NCBI GenBank assembly: GCA_022432975.1
Contig: CM039502.1
Span: forward strand, 24,078,383 to 24,142,382
Length of the DNA: 64,000 nucleotides
Direction: 5' to 3'
Origin: Begonia masoniana
Lineage: Eukaryota; Streptophyta; Magnoliopsida; Cucurbitales; Begoniaceae
A model generated the notes under the pieces. The model made no database searches. It was not told where the DNA came from and worked only from the letters and a program-made list of their open reading frames with translations. Shown here one piece after another: positions 12,701-25,919 of the stretch. Position numbers and translations under genes: made by a program. Within the stretch, counting starts at the first letter, position 1. Each line of letters begins with the position of its first letter.

Positions 12701-13340
12701 ACAACACTAGAACAATATGAGACAATAACAATCCAAACCAATAGAAATGGGTTATTGTTGAGATCTAAATTTAATTTTGTCTATTATAATAAGTTATCCT
12801 CTAAGGATAAGGGTGGCCACTTTGGAAAACATGAAAGAAAAAAGATGGGAATATAAAATAAAATAATCAAGTTTTTCTACTTCATAATTATATAAGACTA
12901 GATCATATGTCCAATTCTAACACATAAATAGGTGTATGCACGTAACATAGATATATAAATATTTTGTATAAAGTTTTTGCATGGTTAGTGCATGTGGCAC
13001 TGACTAGCATGGTTCAAAGAATTGGTTGCCAAAAGGTATAGAATAAGATATCTTCAAAATGTTATGCACAAATCTTACCTATGTCAATTTTAAATTTAAT
13101 AATTCAGCCAAACAATAAACTCGTGAGATCAAAATAATAAATGAATCAATGTCTTCTAAGAAGATAATATTTTTGTGTGGTATTTAAACTCGCATATGAT
13201 ATATATCTTATAAGAATTATTATATACACAACAAGACAGTTAATGAACGACAAATATTTAAGTTGATGGTTGAAAGTTGGAATAGATAATGAAATGTTAT
13301 ATGAGATATTGAAAGTTTTGTCGAACGGATTTAGTTTAGC
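9796..13340. other. Intergenic DNA with no recognisable gene
   Basis: 9796-10440 continues the GC-richer flank of the hAT element, with several 'ggccccccgtt' and ACACGGGG-like words. From 10440 the sequence is AT-rich, with poly(A) runs near 10930 and no long open frame. I see nothing I can name here. Confidence 0.5.
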
Positions 13341-13621
13341 TTGCTCGAGCATATCGAAAGTGGCAAGCCTCTAACCTCAATTACTGGGATTGGTCAACGG
13401 GTTGGAAATTGGTCGTGGTCATCAGGCCCTTTAGGGCTTGGGGTGGACCAAAGTCATGGCTTGGTCGAGCCCACTGGGTGGTCTAAGGTTGGGGTTGCTG
13501 GCCTTGGACCTCCGGCAACATATGTGGGCTGGCTTGATTTTTAGTTCAGCGTCGTGTCACTAAAAAATGTTCGACAAACGGTAGTTGTTTATAGTGTATT
13601 GCTATTTAATTGTAATTGGGT

Positions 13622-13663
13622 TGGGCCTGATTTCTCGGATCTTTCATTTGGGCTTAAGCCCAA
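13622..13663. promoter_or_regulatory. Site II (TGGGCY) elements upstream of the ERGIC3-like gene
   Basis: TGGGCC at 13622-13627 and the 16-bp perfect palindrome TTGGGCTTAAGCCCAA at 13648-13663 lie 315-355 bases before the start codon. TGGGCY pairs are typical of promoters of plant housekeeping genes bound by TCP factors, which suits a secretory-pathway gene. Confidence 0.5.
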
Positions 13664-13977
13664 TAAAAGGGATGAGTGGTTTCGGGCTTGAAAAGGAAAA
13701 TCCTCGGAAGAAGTCCGAAGATTTGCCTCGCTTTTTCGTTTCCTTGTTTCTTAGACGCCCTGTTAATTTTCCGGGAAAAACAACGTTTGGGAATTCAACG
13801 GGGTGTTTACGATTCGAATTATATCTTTTTAAGGTAATATTGTTATGTTTTGGTGTTTTAATCGTGGATATTTGATCGATTTATAGCTGCGGAGATTCTG
13901 CTGTAAGTGGATTAGATCGAGGCCCAAATATTTTTTGATTTCTTGCGTTTGATCGGCAAAAGGGCTGAAGGAAAACG

Positions 13978-16900
13978 ATGGACGGCATAATGAACAAGCT
14001 TCGGAATCTCGATGCGTACCCTAAGATAAACGAGGATTTTTACAGCCGTACGCTTTCCGGCGGTGTTATCACTCTTGCCTCCTCCATCGTTATGCTTTTG
14101 CTCTTCGTCTCCGAGCTACGTAAGCCTCAATTTTCTGAATTTTTTTCTCTATTTGGAGTAACGGCCGTGCGTTGAGTTTATCTTCATATTCCGTGTTTGT
14201 TACGGTTCTGTAATCATGGTAAATCGTTATTATTTTTTGGCTGGTAATATTGCCGTGCGTATTTGATGAGTTTTGAGGTTTGTTATTTCTATGGAATTGG
14301 TGTCATTTCCATAGTATGTTATATTTGGTGATTGTTCAATGGTTAGAATCTACAAAGAAAGAACACTTCATCCTATTTGGAGAGACACGTATTGGACACT
14401 GATACACTCTGACGCATCATTCACCCACCAAGGATATGTCCATGATCTATTCATTATTTTCTTAACTTTCAAACAAACGTCTAGGCACCATTGATACAGC
14501 ACAAAATATTTATGTCACATATGGAATACCTTTTGCTAATTTTGAAGTGGAAATATATTATTTTTAAAGTTAAGGCATTATAGTATAGATATGAACTAAA
14601 AAAAAAAGAAGGAAAGAAGACAATGGTTTTCAGATAGCAAATTGCAAATTTAAAATTAAAATATTATGCCTTTTTATATAACTAGCTGCATTTGTGTGTG
14701 AATGTCACATCATATCCCATGTAATGGGGTTAGTTTGTTCACTTTTGCTTTATCTTGTTTGTGCAACAACTCTGTGTTGGATTTAATTGAAGTTAATGAG
14801 CCAAGACTCATTTTTTGAATTGAATGTTGAAGGCTAAACTTCCAATTTTGATGCTTAAAGAATGATGAGTATTCGTAGTTAGTTTAAAAATTGTGGACAT
14901 TCCAAATGAAATGCTAGATGGTAGTTTTGTCTAGAAGTGAGTGGCTAGCCAATGTTTCTGGGTCCATTCTCTTGCTTAATCATTTTTGTGATGGCGCATA
15001 AGTATTTATGTGGTTTATTTTTTATATTTCATGCTATTATTTTCTTATGGAAGGGTTGGCTTCGTCGACTTGAGACCAGAGTTCCATTTGGGGTTTTTAT
15101 TTGATTTCAGGGTTATATCTTCATGCCATAACAGAAACAAAGCTTGTGGTAGATACTTCTAGAGGAGAAACTCTACGAATCAACGTAATTATTATATACT
15201 TATTTCTAATAAGAGGTAGAAGTGTTAATTTTTCTTTAGTTGCTAGATAATCTCATCTTAAATTTTTTTATTGTGCAGTTTGATGTTACTTTTCCTGCTC
15301 TTCCGTGTTCTATAGTAAGTCTTGATGCTATAGACATCAGTGGAGAGCAACACCTAGATGTGGTATGTTTTGAAGTTTTGTTACTTAGCTGTGAATTAAT
15401 ATGTTTTGGATTCTGTTCACTTTACATAAACAAAAGAGATACGCATAACCACATTTAAAATCTTTATCTTGTTATGAAGGTCCTACAAATTTTTAATATA
15501 TTATATAACTTGCAGAAACATGACATAATCAAGAAAAGATTGGATTCTCATGGCAATGTAATAGAAGTGCGACAAGAAGGGATTGGTGCTAATAAGGTTT
15601 GTGATATGAGATAAGTTCAGATTTCTGTCATGAAGTCTCTTCGTTCAGCCTTCCATATTTTAATGAAGTCCATTTAATTAAGAATTACTATTTCAGATTT
15701 ATTTATTTATTGGTTTTTGAAATTTCTGGTATCATAAATTTAGAAAGATGATGTGCTTATTTTACAGGAATTTGAAACATTAACATATGTTGGAGAATCA
15801 ACATCTACTTGAATACAGTCTATTTTCCCTCAGATGTAACTAGATATCCAATTTCAAAATATAAATCAGCTTCATTTGTAGGGTAACTTGTAAACCTGAG
15901 GAAAATTTAAGGGTAGCAAAAATCTTATGGCTGGTGGAAAAAAGAAAAAAGAAAAAAGAAAAAAAGAATCACGGGCTTGTCTTCATTTTACAATCTGTAT
16001 ACGGAATATTGGAAACACAATAGGAATAATTGTTCATTTGGAAATGTTGTATCTATTCAAGATAAGAGTGCTACATTAATTATTGTGTCGGTATATACAT
16101 GATTAAGTTGGCCAATGAGCATGTAACATTTGTTGCTTTGCGGTATTTAGTAAATGACGATAAGTTCTCTGTTGTTTTATTCATGCTTATTTCATTTTTT
16201 ATCACAGATTGAAAATCCCCTACAGAAACATGGAGGCAGGCTAGAGCATAATGAGACATACTGTGGTTCTTGCTTTGGAGCTGAAACGGTATGGTGTAAT
16301 TTGTTGTTATGAAGTTAATTTTGAACCTGACATTAAAGTAGTACAATGAGCATTGAACTAGATAGCTTTAGCATAGGAAGCATAGACATGTCTAAGTTGG
16401 AGGAGTGTCCATATCGGACGTGGATTAATGTGCAATGCAGCTGGATATGAGTCAGGCGCGTCCGGGCATGCCTATTACCGCTGAATCATTGAACTGGATA
16501 TGCTTATTTCTCTTAGTCTTCCATATTTACCTCCCGGGTTTCTCAGTTCCTGACATTGCTTGGACACACCTCTTAGTATCTAGTTTCCCACCTCCTTTAC
16601 TGCTGGTTTGGTTTTCTAGCTTGCTTCTCTTAGTCTTCCATATCTACCTCCACTCAGCTGCGTTTCTCAGTTCCTGACATTGCTTGGACACACCTCTTAG
16701 TATCTAGTTTCCCACCTCCTTTACTGCTGGTTTGGTTTTCTAGCTTGCTTCTCTTAGTCTTCCATATCTACCTCCACTCAGCTGCGTTTCTCAGTTCCTG
16801 ACATTGCTTGGACACACCTCTTAGTATCTAGTTTCCCACCTCCTTTACTGCTGGTTTGGTTTTCTAGCTTGCTTCTCTTAGTCTTCCATATCTACCTCCA

Positions 16901-19900
16901 CTCAGCTGCGTTTCTCAGTTCCTGACATTGCTTGGACACACCTCTTAGTATCTAGTTTCCCACCTCCTTTACTGCTGGTTTGGTTTTCTAGTCCTCCCGG
17001 GTTTCTCAGTTCCTGACATTGCTTGGACACCACTCTTAGTATCTAGTTTCCCACCTCTTTACTGCTGGTTTGGTTTTCTAGCTTGCTTCTCTTAGTCTTC
17101 CATATTTACCTCCCGGGTTTCTCAGTTCCTGACATTGCTTGGACACACCTCTTAGTATCTAGTTTCCCACCTCCTTTACTGCTGGTTTGGTTTTCTAGCT
17201 TGCTTCTCTTAGTCTTCCATATCTACCTCCACTCAGCTGCGTTTCTCAGTTCCTGACATTGCTTGGACACACCTCTTAGTATCTAGTTTCCCACCTCCTT
17301 TACTGCTGGTTTGGTTTTCTAGCTTGCTTCTCTTAGTCTTCCATATTTACCTCCCGGGTTTCTCAGTTCCTGACATTGCTTGGACACACCTCTTAGTATC
17401 TAGTTTCCCACCTCCTTTACTGCTGGTTTGGTTTTCTAGCTTGCTTCTCTTAGTCTTCCATATCTACCTCCACTCAGCTGCGTTTCTCAGTTCCTGACAT
17501 TGCTTGGACACACCTCTTAGTATCTAGTTTCCCACCTCCTTTACTGCTGGTTTGGTTTTCTAGCTTGCTTCTCTTAGTCTTCCATATTTACCTACAAGTT
17601 TTTGAATGGTATAAAATTGAGAAAATTTGTTGTACAATAATATTGATTTAATACAAAAAAAAATATAGATAAAAAAATTGCATACTAATCACTAAAATAG
17701 ATAGTTATATATTTTAAAATACATTTTTCTTGGTCCTGTCCTCCAATTTCTAGAAATAATGTGTCGAGGTGCACATGAAGAGCCCCACCAATGCCCTTGC
17801 TTTTAAGGTATTACAAATGTGGTCTGTTATTCACAGTGCCAACAAATCATGTACATTTTCTACAGAATATGATTGGATAACACAAATTTATGGTTTCCTT
17901 ATTGCCATGATCTGTTTTTTGTATTGGTGTTAACTTATGAGGTTATTCTATTTATTACTTCTTGAAACCGGAGTTTCAAAACAATGTATTAAGATTAAAG
18001 TTAATGAATTTTACTGGGTATAGGATCATTGATAATCATCATTTTAATGCAATTTGTACTTGATAATTTATGCTTTATACTTTCTTATTTGTGGACTTCA
18101 ATACTGGCTTTCACAGACCCTGTTGTGAGCACTTAATGGATGGTGCCATTCATATCCAGATGCAACATTCATATAAAAAGTTCTCTATTTTTATATTTAA
18201 AATTTTAATAACTTTTTTATTTTGTCTTACAGTCTGATGAGGATTGTTGCAATTCATGTGAAGATGTCCGTGAGGCATACCGAAAGAAAGGTTGGGCTGT
18301 GTCGAATCCAGATTTGATTGATCAGGTCTGTCAGCATGAGTGCATTATGGGAGTTTTGATTTTTCAAAGTAACATATTTGACTTTTACTTTGCTGTTGTG
18401 TATCTTTAGTTTCATTCATCTAATAATATTTCCATATTGCTGGTTTAGTTTGTTTTAAAATGACCTTCATTAAATTAGTCCTGATTAAACTGTCCGATTT
18501 ATCAATGGAAAAGTTGTTGCCAGTAATTTGTTTGACAGGTAGTATCATATCATTAAGCCTGGGGTAAAATGCATAATGGGCAGTCCATGGATTTGGAAAA
18601 TTGACCATAGCATGCCTTTTTCGTTTGCTGTCGCTTGCATGAAAATGGGTGAAAAAATTAATCACTCCAGTGATGCTACTTTTGTCTTTCTAATGCGATT
18701 AAAGTTTTTAGCTCTGTTCTTTTTAAGTCCAATTGTCAATACAGTTTGTGCTCTGTGCATGATGTAATGTGTGGCTTTCAGTGCAAGAGAGAGGGTTTTC
18801 TTCAGAGGATCAAAGATGAGGAGGGTGAAGGTTGCAATATTTATGGTTTTTTGGAAGTCAATAAAGTTGCTGGGAATTTTCATTTTGCTCCTGGGAAAAG
18901 CTTTCAACAGTCGAATGTTCATGTGCATGATTTATTGGCATTTCAAAAGGATAGTTTTAATGTAAGAGATGTTTTTATTATGTTTTGGCTTTTGTTGCTG
19001 GAGATATTGTGTCTTTCTCTTGAGGAAGTTATGATTAATTAGTTTTTTGTACTCAGGTAAGTCACAAGATCAATAGGTTGACATTTGGAGAATATTTTCC
19101 TGGTGTGGTGAATCCTCTTGATGGGTAGGGTTTAAAGTCTTTCTCCTCCGCTCTCAAGCCAATCCCCTTGGGCATTAACTTCATCATGGAGATTTAATGC
19201 TAAACTTTTTTTCCTTTCTAACTAGTGTTCAATGGAGGCAAGAAACGCCGAGTGGGATGTACCAGTATTTCATCAAGGTTAGTCTGTTGGATGTTCTTCT
19301 TAACCAGTTTTTGTCTCATCCACAATGTTTTAAGAGAAATTTGTTTAACAAAAAAATATGAGTTCTACCACTACCCTTTATTAAGAAAGAACTGAACTTT
19401 TCTATTTAACACGATAGTGTTGTTTGATAAAATAGACAGCTGGGGAAGTGTTATGGCCTGAGTTTTAACTTATGCTATGTATCCTCCAGGTTGTACCCAC
19501 TGTATACAAGGATGTGAATGGGAATGCAATTCAGTCAAATCAGGTGCAATTGACGTTGATAATCTTACCGTAATATAATTTAATTGTTCATGTATATCTT
19601 TGCACTTAAAATACATAGATACTGACGAACTGTGACTGGTTACCTCAGTTCTCTGTAACGGAACACTTCAGGACAGCAGATGTTGGTCGTCTTCAGTCTA
19701 TACCTGGAGTTTTCTTCCTTTATGACCTGTCTCCAATAAAGGTGTCTTTTTCTTTTTCTTTTTCTAGCTCGATTTAAAATCCAGACATGACTGTGCTCTT
19801 TTTCCCACATCTCATATTGTCTAATGATGCGCCTTGCCATGATTTAACTGTGGATTTCATGGTCCAGGTGACATTCACTGAGGAGCACGTCTCATTCTTG

Positions 19901-20110
19901 CACTTCTTAACAAATGTCTGTGCTATAGTTGGAGGTGTTTACTAAATCCAGACTCGCTTCGACATCTTTTGTCTACCTTCATTTGATTTACTGGGTTTTG
20001 AATGTTTTTAATTTTCAGGTGTCTTTACCGTATCAGGAATATTAGATTCATTTATATACCATGGTCAAAAGGCAATTAAGAAGAAGATGGAACTTGGAAA
20101 ATTTAGCTGA
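13978..20110 (+). CDS. ERGIC3: ERGIC3-like ER-Golgi intermediate compartment protein
   Basis: Thirteen exons join in frame to 386 residues, the usual length for the plant proteins: 13978-14119, 15111-15184, 15279-15362, 15516-15596, 16208-16288, 18233-18325, 18782-18961, 19057-19124, 19226-19277, 19490-19543, 19649-19741, 19868-19934, 20019-20110. All introns are GT-AG and every phase closes. The family (Erv46/ERGIC3) forms a membrane cargo-receptor complex cycling between ER and Golgi. Visible hallmarks: N-terminal cytosolic MDGIMNKLRNLDAYPKINED, a first membrane segment (about residues 29-47), a large lumenal domain with the CGSCFGAE motif (C146, C149) and paired Cys 159/160/163, and a second membrane segment (about 343-367) before a short basic tail ending KKKMELGKFS. 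The ATG is the first in frame and matches the conserved N terminus. Intron 5 holds a large minisatellite. No disabling change is seen. Confidence 0.95.
16498..17592 (+). repeat. ~122-bp minisatellite in intron 5 of the ERGIC3-like gene
   Basis: About nine direct copies of a ~122 bp pyrimidine-rich unit (for example 'cttgcttctcttagtcttcc'). Two variants alternate: one reads 'atttacctcccgggtttc', the other 'atctacctccactcagctgcg'. One unit near 16990 is shortened. The array lies wholly within the 1.9 kb intron, so it does not affect the protein. Confidence 0.9.
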
Positions 20111-21418
20111 GTATTTAAAATGGGTGCTCAATTGACATATCTCCTTGAGTCACAGTAACTTGCAATCTCGAATGAAGCAGAGAGAACCCCCCTTGGTATG
20201 AACTTTCAAGAGAATCCTTGATATGCATCTTCACTGATACTCCTGGCTTTTAGGCATTGTTCAAATTAGATTATTCCTATCAGTTTTCATGATTCTCTTT
20301 GGTCAATGCTTGGGTTGCACACTTGGGTCATTTGTTATGAAATAGGTTCTTTTTTTACCCATGTTTATTATGTTGATGACAATTGGGTATTTCCTTGATT
20401 TAGTACGAGGCTGGTTTCATCTTTCCGCTTCATCTGGATTTTTTTTTTTTTTTTTTTTTCCTGAGCTGGATAGTGCTATAGATTGCAATTTTGATTACAA
20501 TATTATTAGAGAGTGATCAGGCATTAAATTATTTTTTTAGACAAATTGAAACTTTATTTTCCAGTTGTCAATAATTTAGACTATGTTAATTTATTTGTTA
20601 AATTCAAGCATGTATATGCAAAATGTTTCCTTTAATCAGGTGTTTTAATTCGACTTATAATCTTTTGACGATTTTTAATTTTAATGGAACATAGATAGAA
20701 ATCGAGATAGAAATTGCTGGAGATGTTAGAAATCAAGGTAAAACACGATGTTAAATAAAAAGTGTGGTATATATGTACCTTGATTTGTCTGAAAAAAATT
20801 TGACTCCTAATTTGTATATGATTCAAAACAATAAGAATATTATTAAAATTAAAAATTTTCATTAATAATGAAGACGACAACGCGTATCACCAAGTTGGTA
20901 TTTCAAACCAAAGTCGTGCAATTTCTGACAAATAATTCACATCTATACTTAGTCTGTGCCTATAATTTCTAGTCTTAGTCACAATAAACATGGAAATTAT
21001 GCTACATCAACTCTGCCATTTCAATAATTTCTAGTCCTTGACTTTTCCATTAATTATTTATAATTTTTGAATTATAAATTACGAAAAGTAACATTTCTCT
21101 GGACAGTTCGACTGAAAAAGTGATGACTTTATATAAAATAAATTAATTAATTAGTACAAGGAGGATGATTTTTGTTTCTTAATTGAACATCAATAACTAA
21201 AAGTAAAACAATTACATACACTAATTCACCACATAAATTTGAACCTACCTTCTCCAACAGGCCAACCAAGAAAAAACCAGCCTACTCTACTGGAGAATTA
21301 CATCAAATCTTCAAAAAATAAAAATAGAACATTAAACAGCAGAAATTGGCAACTGCGAATGCCAAAAATTCCATTGCAGTAGCCCCTAAACACAACTCAA
21401 GGGAAGATGGAATCCCAG
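20111..21418. other. 3' flanks between two convergent genes
   Basis: Holds the 3' UTR of the ERGIC3-like gene, a long poly(T) run near 20440-20460, AT-rich spacer, and from about 21180 the likely 3' UTR of the minus-strand AP2/ERF gene. No additional gene is seen. Confidence 0.6.
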
Positions 21419-22339
21419 TTAATCTCTGATGGGTAGTTCTCCATCGTGAAATTCTCTGAAGACGGATTCCCATGGTGAGTTTGCAAAACCAGAGAACGCA
21501 AGATCTGAAAATGCTGAAGTTTCAAACCTTCCTGAAGCATTATCCATGGAGTAATGCTCATAAGCATTTGATGCCATTTCCTTCATTTTTGTACCTTCTG
21601 TGCCAGTTACCGCCGGCTGGGACCTGGCTTTTCCTCTCGAGGCAACGGCTTTCTCCTTCTTCCCCTGTTTTTGCGAATCGGCCAAGGTCTGATAAATTGC
21701 TTGGAGCTTCCTATCTACCGAAGAATGGAGACTGCTAAGATCGCCGAACTCCATAGTCGAGCTATGGTGTTTAAGGTGAGGGAAGTTGAGCTTAGCGGAG
21801 TCACCTCTGAGCTTATAAGCTGCCCGATCATACGCCATTGCTGCTTCGTCCGCTGTGTCGAAGGTGCCGAGCCACAGCCGAGTCCGATTCTTTGGCAGAC
21901 GAATTTCGGCGACCCATTTTCCCCAATGCCTCTGTCTCACACCTCTGTAAAGCTTGGTCGGCTTGGGATCGAGAGACGTGGTCTGAGTTGTTTCTGGCTG
22001 GTTATAATCGACAGTCCCCCAAGGTTTCTGGGTTTGGTTTTGATCCTGGTAGGTTTGAAAATGGGCCTGGTAGTTGAATTGGTTCGAATATGGGTGCTCA
22101 AAACAAAGGTTGTTTTGATATTGGTTATGGGTTAAGTAGGGCTCTGTGAACGATTGAGCAAAGGAAGAAGACGAGACGTCTGGGTATGTTTGGGTGGGGG
22201 GAAAATAGGAGAGAGAAGAAGTTTCAGAGGTAGAAGAAGAAGCACTCTTCATAAAAGGTTCGAGTGCCTCCATTAGCTCACACCCAAAAGGGTTTGACTG
22301 AGCTCCTCCATTGTTGCAGAAATCCATTGCAAAAGCCAT
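21419..22339 (-). CDS. AP2/ERF transcription factor, DREB A-6 subgroup (RAP2-4/RAP2-13-like)
   Basis: A single uninterrupted 306-residue frame starts at 22339. One AP2 DNA-binding domain spans residues about 131-187, with the YRG element ([19 protein letters not shown]), the [20 protein letters not shown] core and a LNFP end. The WVAEIR/L pattern and the N-terminal [19 protein letters not shown] motif are typical of the A-6 group that includes Arabidopsis RAP2.4. Members act in the nucleus on GCC/DRE-type promoter elements and are linked to light, ethylene, drought and wax responses. The region between the N-terminal motif and the AP2 domain is Ser/Thr/Gln/Tyr-rich, and the C terminus is acidic ([10 protein letters not shown]), a likely activation region. 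Intronless, as usual. A TATA box lies about 550 bases upstream. Nothing is broken; the exact orthologue cannot be settled from sequence alone. Confidence 0.95.
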   Translation of the reverse strand: MAFAMDFCNNGGAQSNPFGCELMEALEPFMKSASSSTSETSSLSYFPPTQTYPDVSSSSFAQSFTEPYLTHNQYQNNLCFEHPYSNQFNYQAHFQTYQDQNQTQKPWGTVDYNQPETTQTTSLDPKPTKLYRGVRQRHWGKWVAEIRLPKNRTRLWLGTFDTADEAAMAYDRAAYKLRGDSAKLNFPHLKHHSSTMEFGDLSSLHSSVDRKLQAIYQTLADSQKQGKKEKAVASRGKARSQPAVTGTEGTKMKEMASNAYEHYSMDNASGRFETSAFSDLAFSGFANSPWESVFREFHDGELPIRD

Positions 22340-22830
22340 AGTAACTCAACAAACAAAACTAAAATATTTCCAAATTAAACAATATTAAAAATAGCCTGCT
22401 TATTATGAACAAATCAAAGAATATGAACTAGAAAAATAATAATAATAATAATGATAGCTAATCTACAAAGGAGAATCAAAGAGGACTGTAATAGTCGACC
22501 CCTTCGGCTCCGGAGAAGAAGAAATAACAGCGATTGAGGAGGGACTTCTAAAATACCCTCCAAGCCGAAACGCAGAAAACTACAGATTAAAATAAAAATG
22601 AATGGGAAGAAGAAGAACCCTGGATCTCGTTCCTGAGAACACCCGGCATCCGAGAAACCTTCTTTTAAGTTTGCCTTGAAAACATTTTCTTAAAAACAAA
22701 CCCAAAAAATTATAATCTGAAAGACAGATGAACAAACAGAAAGGGATTCAGAGAAGCGGGGAGTTGCAGAGCGGGGGGAGGAAGAAGAAGAAGAAGAAGA
22801 AGAAACGAACTGCAAAAAACGCTCTTTGGT

Positions 22831-22895
22831 GGGCTCTCTCTCTCTCTCTCTCTCACTCACTCTGCTTTATCTTCTCGCCCCCTTCTCCTTATATA
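22831..22895 (-). promoter_or_regulatory. Core promoter and CT repeat of the AP2/ERF gene
   Basis: TATATAAGG on the minus strand (22887-22895) is a good TATA box. Just downstream in the direction of transcription is a GA/CT microsatellite (about 22831-22852) and then a (GAA)n-type tract (22780-22804), both expected within a ~500-base 5' UTR. Such GA/CT leaders are common in plant regulatory genes. Confidence 0.55.
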
Positions 22896-22939
22896 GACAG
22901 AGGCAAAGCTGGTGGACCAGGAAGGGTCTACTGTTAATC

Positions 22940-24205
22940 CTGATTATCTTACTTTCTTAATCTTGTTTAGTTGAGTTTTAAACAAGTTTCGTCAATTTTA
23001 ATGTAGTTGTGGTAGATTCCCTTGGCAACTACTCACGACTATCACTCTCTCTCTCTCTCTCTCTTTTATTTATATTGTAATTAAAAATTAATTCAGTATT
23101 TCCACTATGATTATTACTAGTCAACTCAAATAATATGTCTCTTGTAGACTAACTTCTTAACTTCTTGACTTTAAATAATTTGAGGTTAGTTTAGCTTGCA
23201 TTTCATTTGTGTTTGTTTGACTTTTGACTTTTGATTTTGGTTGTAGAGCCTACACTTATTATTACTCTTGCTTCAACTTCACTCTATTATACTTATTATT
23301 AAAGTTTGTATTTAATTATTTATATTAAATAATGACAGTCAACTATAAAGCATGAATATTATTAATAATAATCTCATCAATCACCACATGCTATCACATT
23401 CCTTCACGATGGAGTGAAAAATTGACTGTAATTATTAAATGTTATCATTAATTAAGGAGTTTAAAGACTAAGAAGCATAGCGTGACCGTATGATTTTAAA
23501 TCGGACGACTGAAAGTGCGCTGATCTGTAGAGAGTCAACGAAGACTCAGGCGCAAATAAAGCACGAGGAATGTAAGCAAGGTAGGAGAGGAGAGAGTAAA
23601 CGCGTTGTAATAATTAATTTAATCATAATTAACTCCTTAAACTCTGATTAAGTTTGAGCGCGTGAGAGGAATACGAGTGGGACAGGAACTTCAAACGTGG
23701 CGCTTGATGTTGCTTGCAAAGCGCGTGGTTGAGGTAGACATAAAGGGTATCTAAAGCTGGAAATGACGAAAAAGTACATGGACGGAGTCCCAAATATAGA
23801 TTCGGGTTGAGAGATTGATTGGGTTGATTTCAAAGCTAGTTCGATTGCTAACACACACACAAACCACCACCCATTATCAATGTCAATTTAGCTACTCATT
23901 CTTTCTTCTACTCGGAAAAAAGCCGATTTTAAACCATTCTTCGATCAATGCATAATGTTCCAGGGGCAATTGACGACCAAGAGAAGAATTAAAGAAATAT
24001 ACGTATATAATAACAACAAATACGTATAGTATTAGTAAATCTAATCTCGTTTATTGTTGTCCATCACTTGACAAATTGCATTTTACAAATAGCCTTAAAC
24101 TGAAGATAAGAGAAACTAATCCAATCCCACCAACACTTTAAACAACCGTGCATATACATATCTACAGAAAGAAAATACTCAAAAATTGAACTCTTCCTTT
24201 GATGC
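22940..24205. other. Intergenic region between the two transcription-factor genes
   Basis: AT-rich, with a CT microsatellite at about 23044-23063 and an (AC)n tract near 23850. The last ~140 bases are probably the 3' UTR of the bZIP gene. Short ORFs here have no recognisable protein features. Confidence 0.55.
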
Positions 24206-25851
24206 TCACCCGGCGTTAGGATTGAAGTCCATGAACCCCAGATGAGACTGGTGGCCATTGAGACTGGTGTGAGGCGTGTGAATTTGAGGCTTTGAGGTGC
24301 CAAATTGATGCAGAGATGGCGGTGGAGATGGGAATTGCGAAGGCAGTCCTCGGTTATACGAGTTGCCATTTCCACCCAGCATTTGCCCTGCAGCTATCTT
24401 AAGCCGTTGCACTTCTTCTTTCAACGCTTCGTTCAAAGCTGTTTTTTTTTTCCAATTATTGGCATTAATTCCTCTTTTCATCACACAAAGATGTCATGAC
24501 ATAAATGGAATCATAAGAAAAAGGAAGAAATTTAATTAAACCACCCCACTTACCGTCCCTAAGTTGGGCTTGCTGCTCCAAAGCTTGTAATCTCAGTTTC
24601 AGTTCCTTATTCTCTGTAGACAACCCGGTGGTATCTCTCTGCATCAAATGTAATTAAGAAACCCAATTGGCTGTCAAACCATGTAATTCATACCAAAAAT
24701 CCAACTAATAGTTCGACATCAGATTCATTTCGGGGAAGAACTAGTAGGTTTTCGGAAATCGAAATGATACCTGCAAAATTGTGACTTGTGCAGAAAGAGT
24801 TGTTGCTTCTGACTGCAGTGTTTGAACCTTCCTCTCCAACTCGCTGGTGTAACGGACTTTTCTTTCCTTCGATCGGGCAGCAGATTGTCGATTTGCAAGA
24901 ATCCTTCATTATAGCAAATATATAAAACAACAACCCTCTATTTTTTTTTTTTTTTTAAAGCACAAGGCAAATAAAAACTAAATTTACCTTTTGCACTAGA
25001 ATTGATAACTCAAACTACACCCACTCACTCACACACACATACTAGGAAGAAATTAAGGATATTCAAGACTGAAAAGTTGAGCAAAGGTTGAGACGAATGA
25101 AGCTGGAAACTTAATCTATTTAGTACAAGTAAAATCATTTTAAAAGCTGGATTACACAAGGAAAGGAGGGGAAATGAATACAATTGAGAAAAGAAATTCC
25201 TTATGATAATATGCCAATCCCATGAAAAAGGATGTAATATCAAAAAGGGAAAAAAAGGATTAATACTAATTAAGCAGAGAGTAAGGCAGAACACGGAAGA
25301 AACTACCTCTTAGCTCTTTTGGGGTCAATTAGGGCAAGCTCAGCGAGTTTGTCTGCCCCCATCGCCTTCTTCACGCCGTCAACCACCATGCAATCAGCCT
25401 CACACGCCGATGATGATGACCCATCCATCGAATTGCTGTGCCGGTGACGAACTACCCTCTTCTCCCCCACTGCCAATTTCCCACCAAACCTATCGCCATC
25501 GCCAGAAATTGCTAGGGAATCGAAGAAATCGGAGTCCATTGACAAGCTTCTAAAGTGAGCACCAACGGCGCCGGAGCCAGAGGGCAAGAGCTTGGGGCCG
25601 CTGGAATCATCGAACTTAGAGATGGAAGCGCCAGATGAAGGAGACGGTGAAGGCGATGGAAGATAAGAAAGGTCAAGATCGGAGGGATCAAAGATAAGAA
25701 GATCGTCCAGATTCGGTAATCGGAAAGTGGAGTCGGACAGTGCCCGTCGGTGGTGAGATCCACGATGCATGGTATCCGGCATCTGCTTCAAGTCCATGAC
25801 ACCGGCCGTCGCCGGCGGCTCGCCGGCAGTAAAATTAGTGTCCACATCCAT
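24206..25851 (-). CDS. Group I bZIP transcription factor (VIP1/RF2a/bZIP18-like)
   Basis: Four minus-strand exons join in frame to 331 residues: 25851-25307, 24903-24771, 24638-24554, 24438-24206. All introns are GT-AG. The basic region is at about residues 178-198, with the group I signature N-x7-Lys (N186, K194 in [13 protein letters not shown]) in place of the usual N-x7-Arg. A leucine zipper follows with heptads continuing across exons 2-4 ([18 protein letters not shown], then [14 protein letters not shown]). Upstream are [15 protein letters not shown] and RHSNSMDG, Ser sites in the RxxS context that in this family bind 14-3-3 proteins and control nuclear import. The C terminus is Pro/Gln/His-rich. 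Known relatives act in osmotic, touch and vascular gene expression. ATG chosen at [10 protein letters not shown], the first in frame; the length fits the family. Confidence 0.93.
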
Positions 25852-25899
25852 TGCAGCAGTGAGAGTTGGTGGTTTTCAGGCTTTCAGCTGAAAATAGCT

Positions 25900-25905
25900 C
25901 ACGTG
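25900..25905. promoter_or_regulatory. G-box (CACGTG) just upstream of the bZIP gene
   Basis: CACGTG lies 49 bases before the start codon, either in the 5' UTR or near the transcription start. G-boxes bind bZIP and bHLH factors, so light or stress control, or autoregulation, is possible. A six-base word this short could also be chance. Confidence 0.35.
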
Positions 25906-25919
25906 TGTCAGAAGTTTTA

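Noticed and set aside
21671..22135. 154-residue plus-strand ORF opposite the AP2/ERF gene
   Set aside because: Antisense shadow of a well-supported coding exon; no domain and no start context of note.
22728..22937. Lys-rich small ORF upstream of the AP2/ERF gene
   Set aside because: Caused by a (GAA)n tract and CT repeats in the 5' UTR on the other strand.
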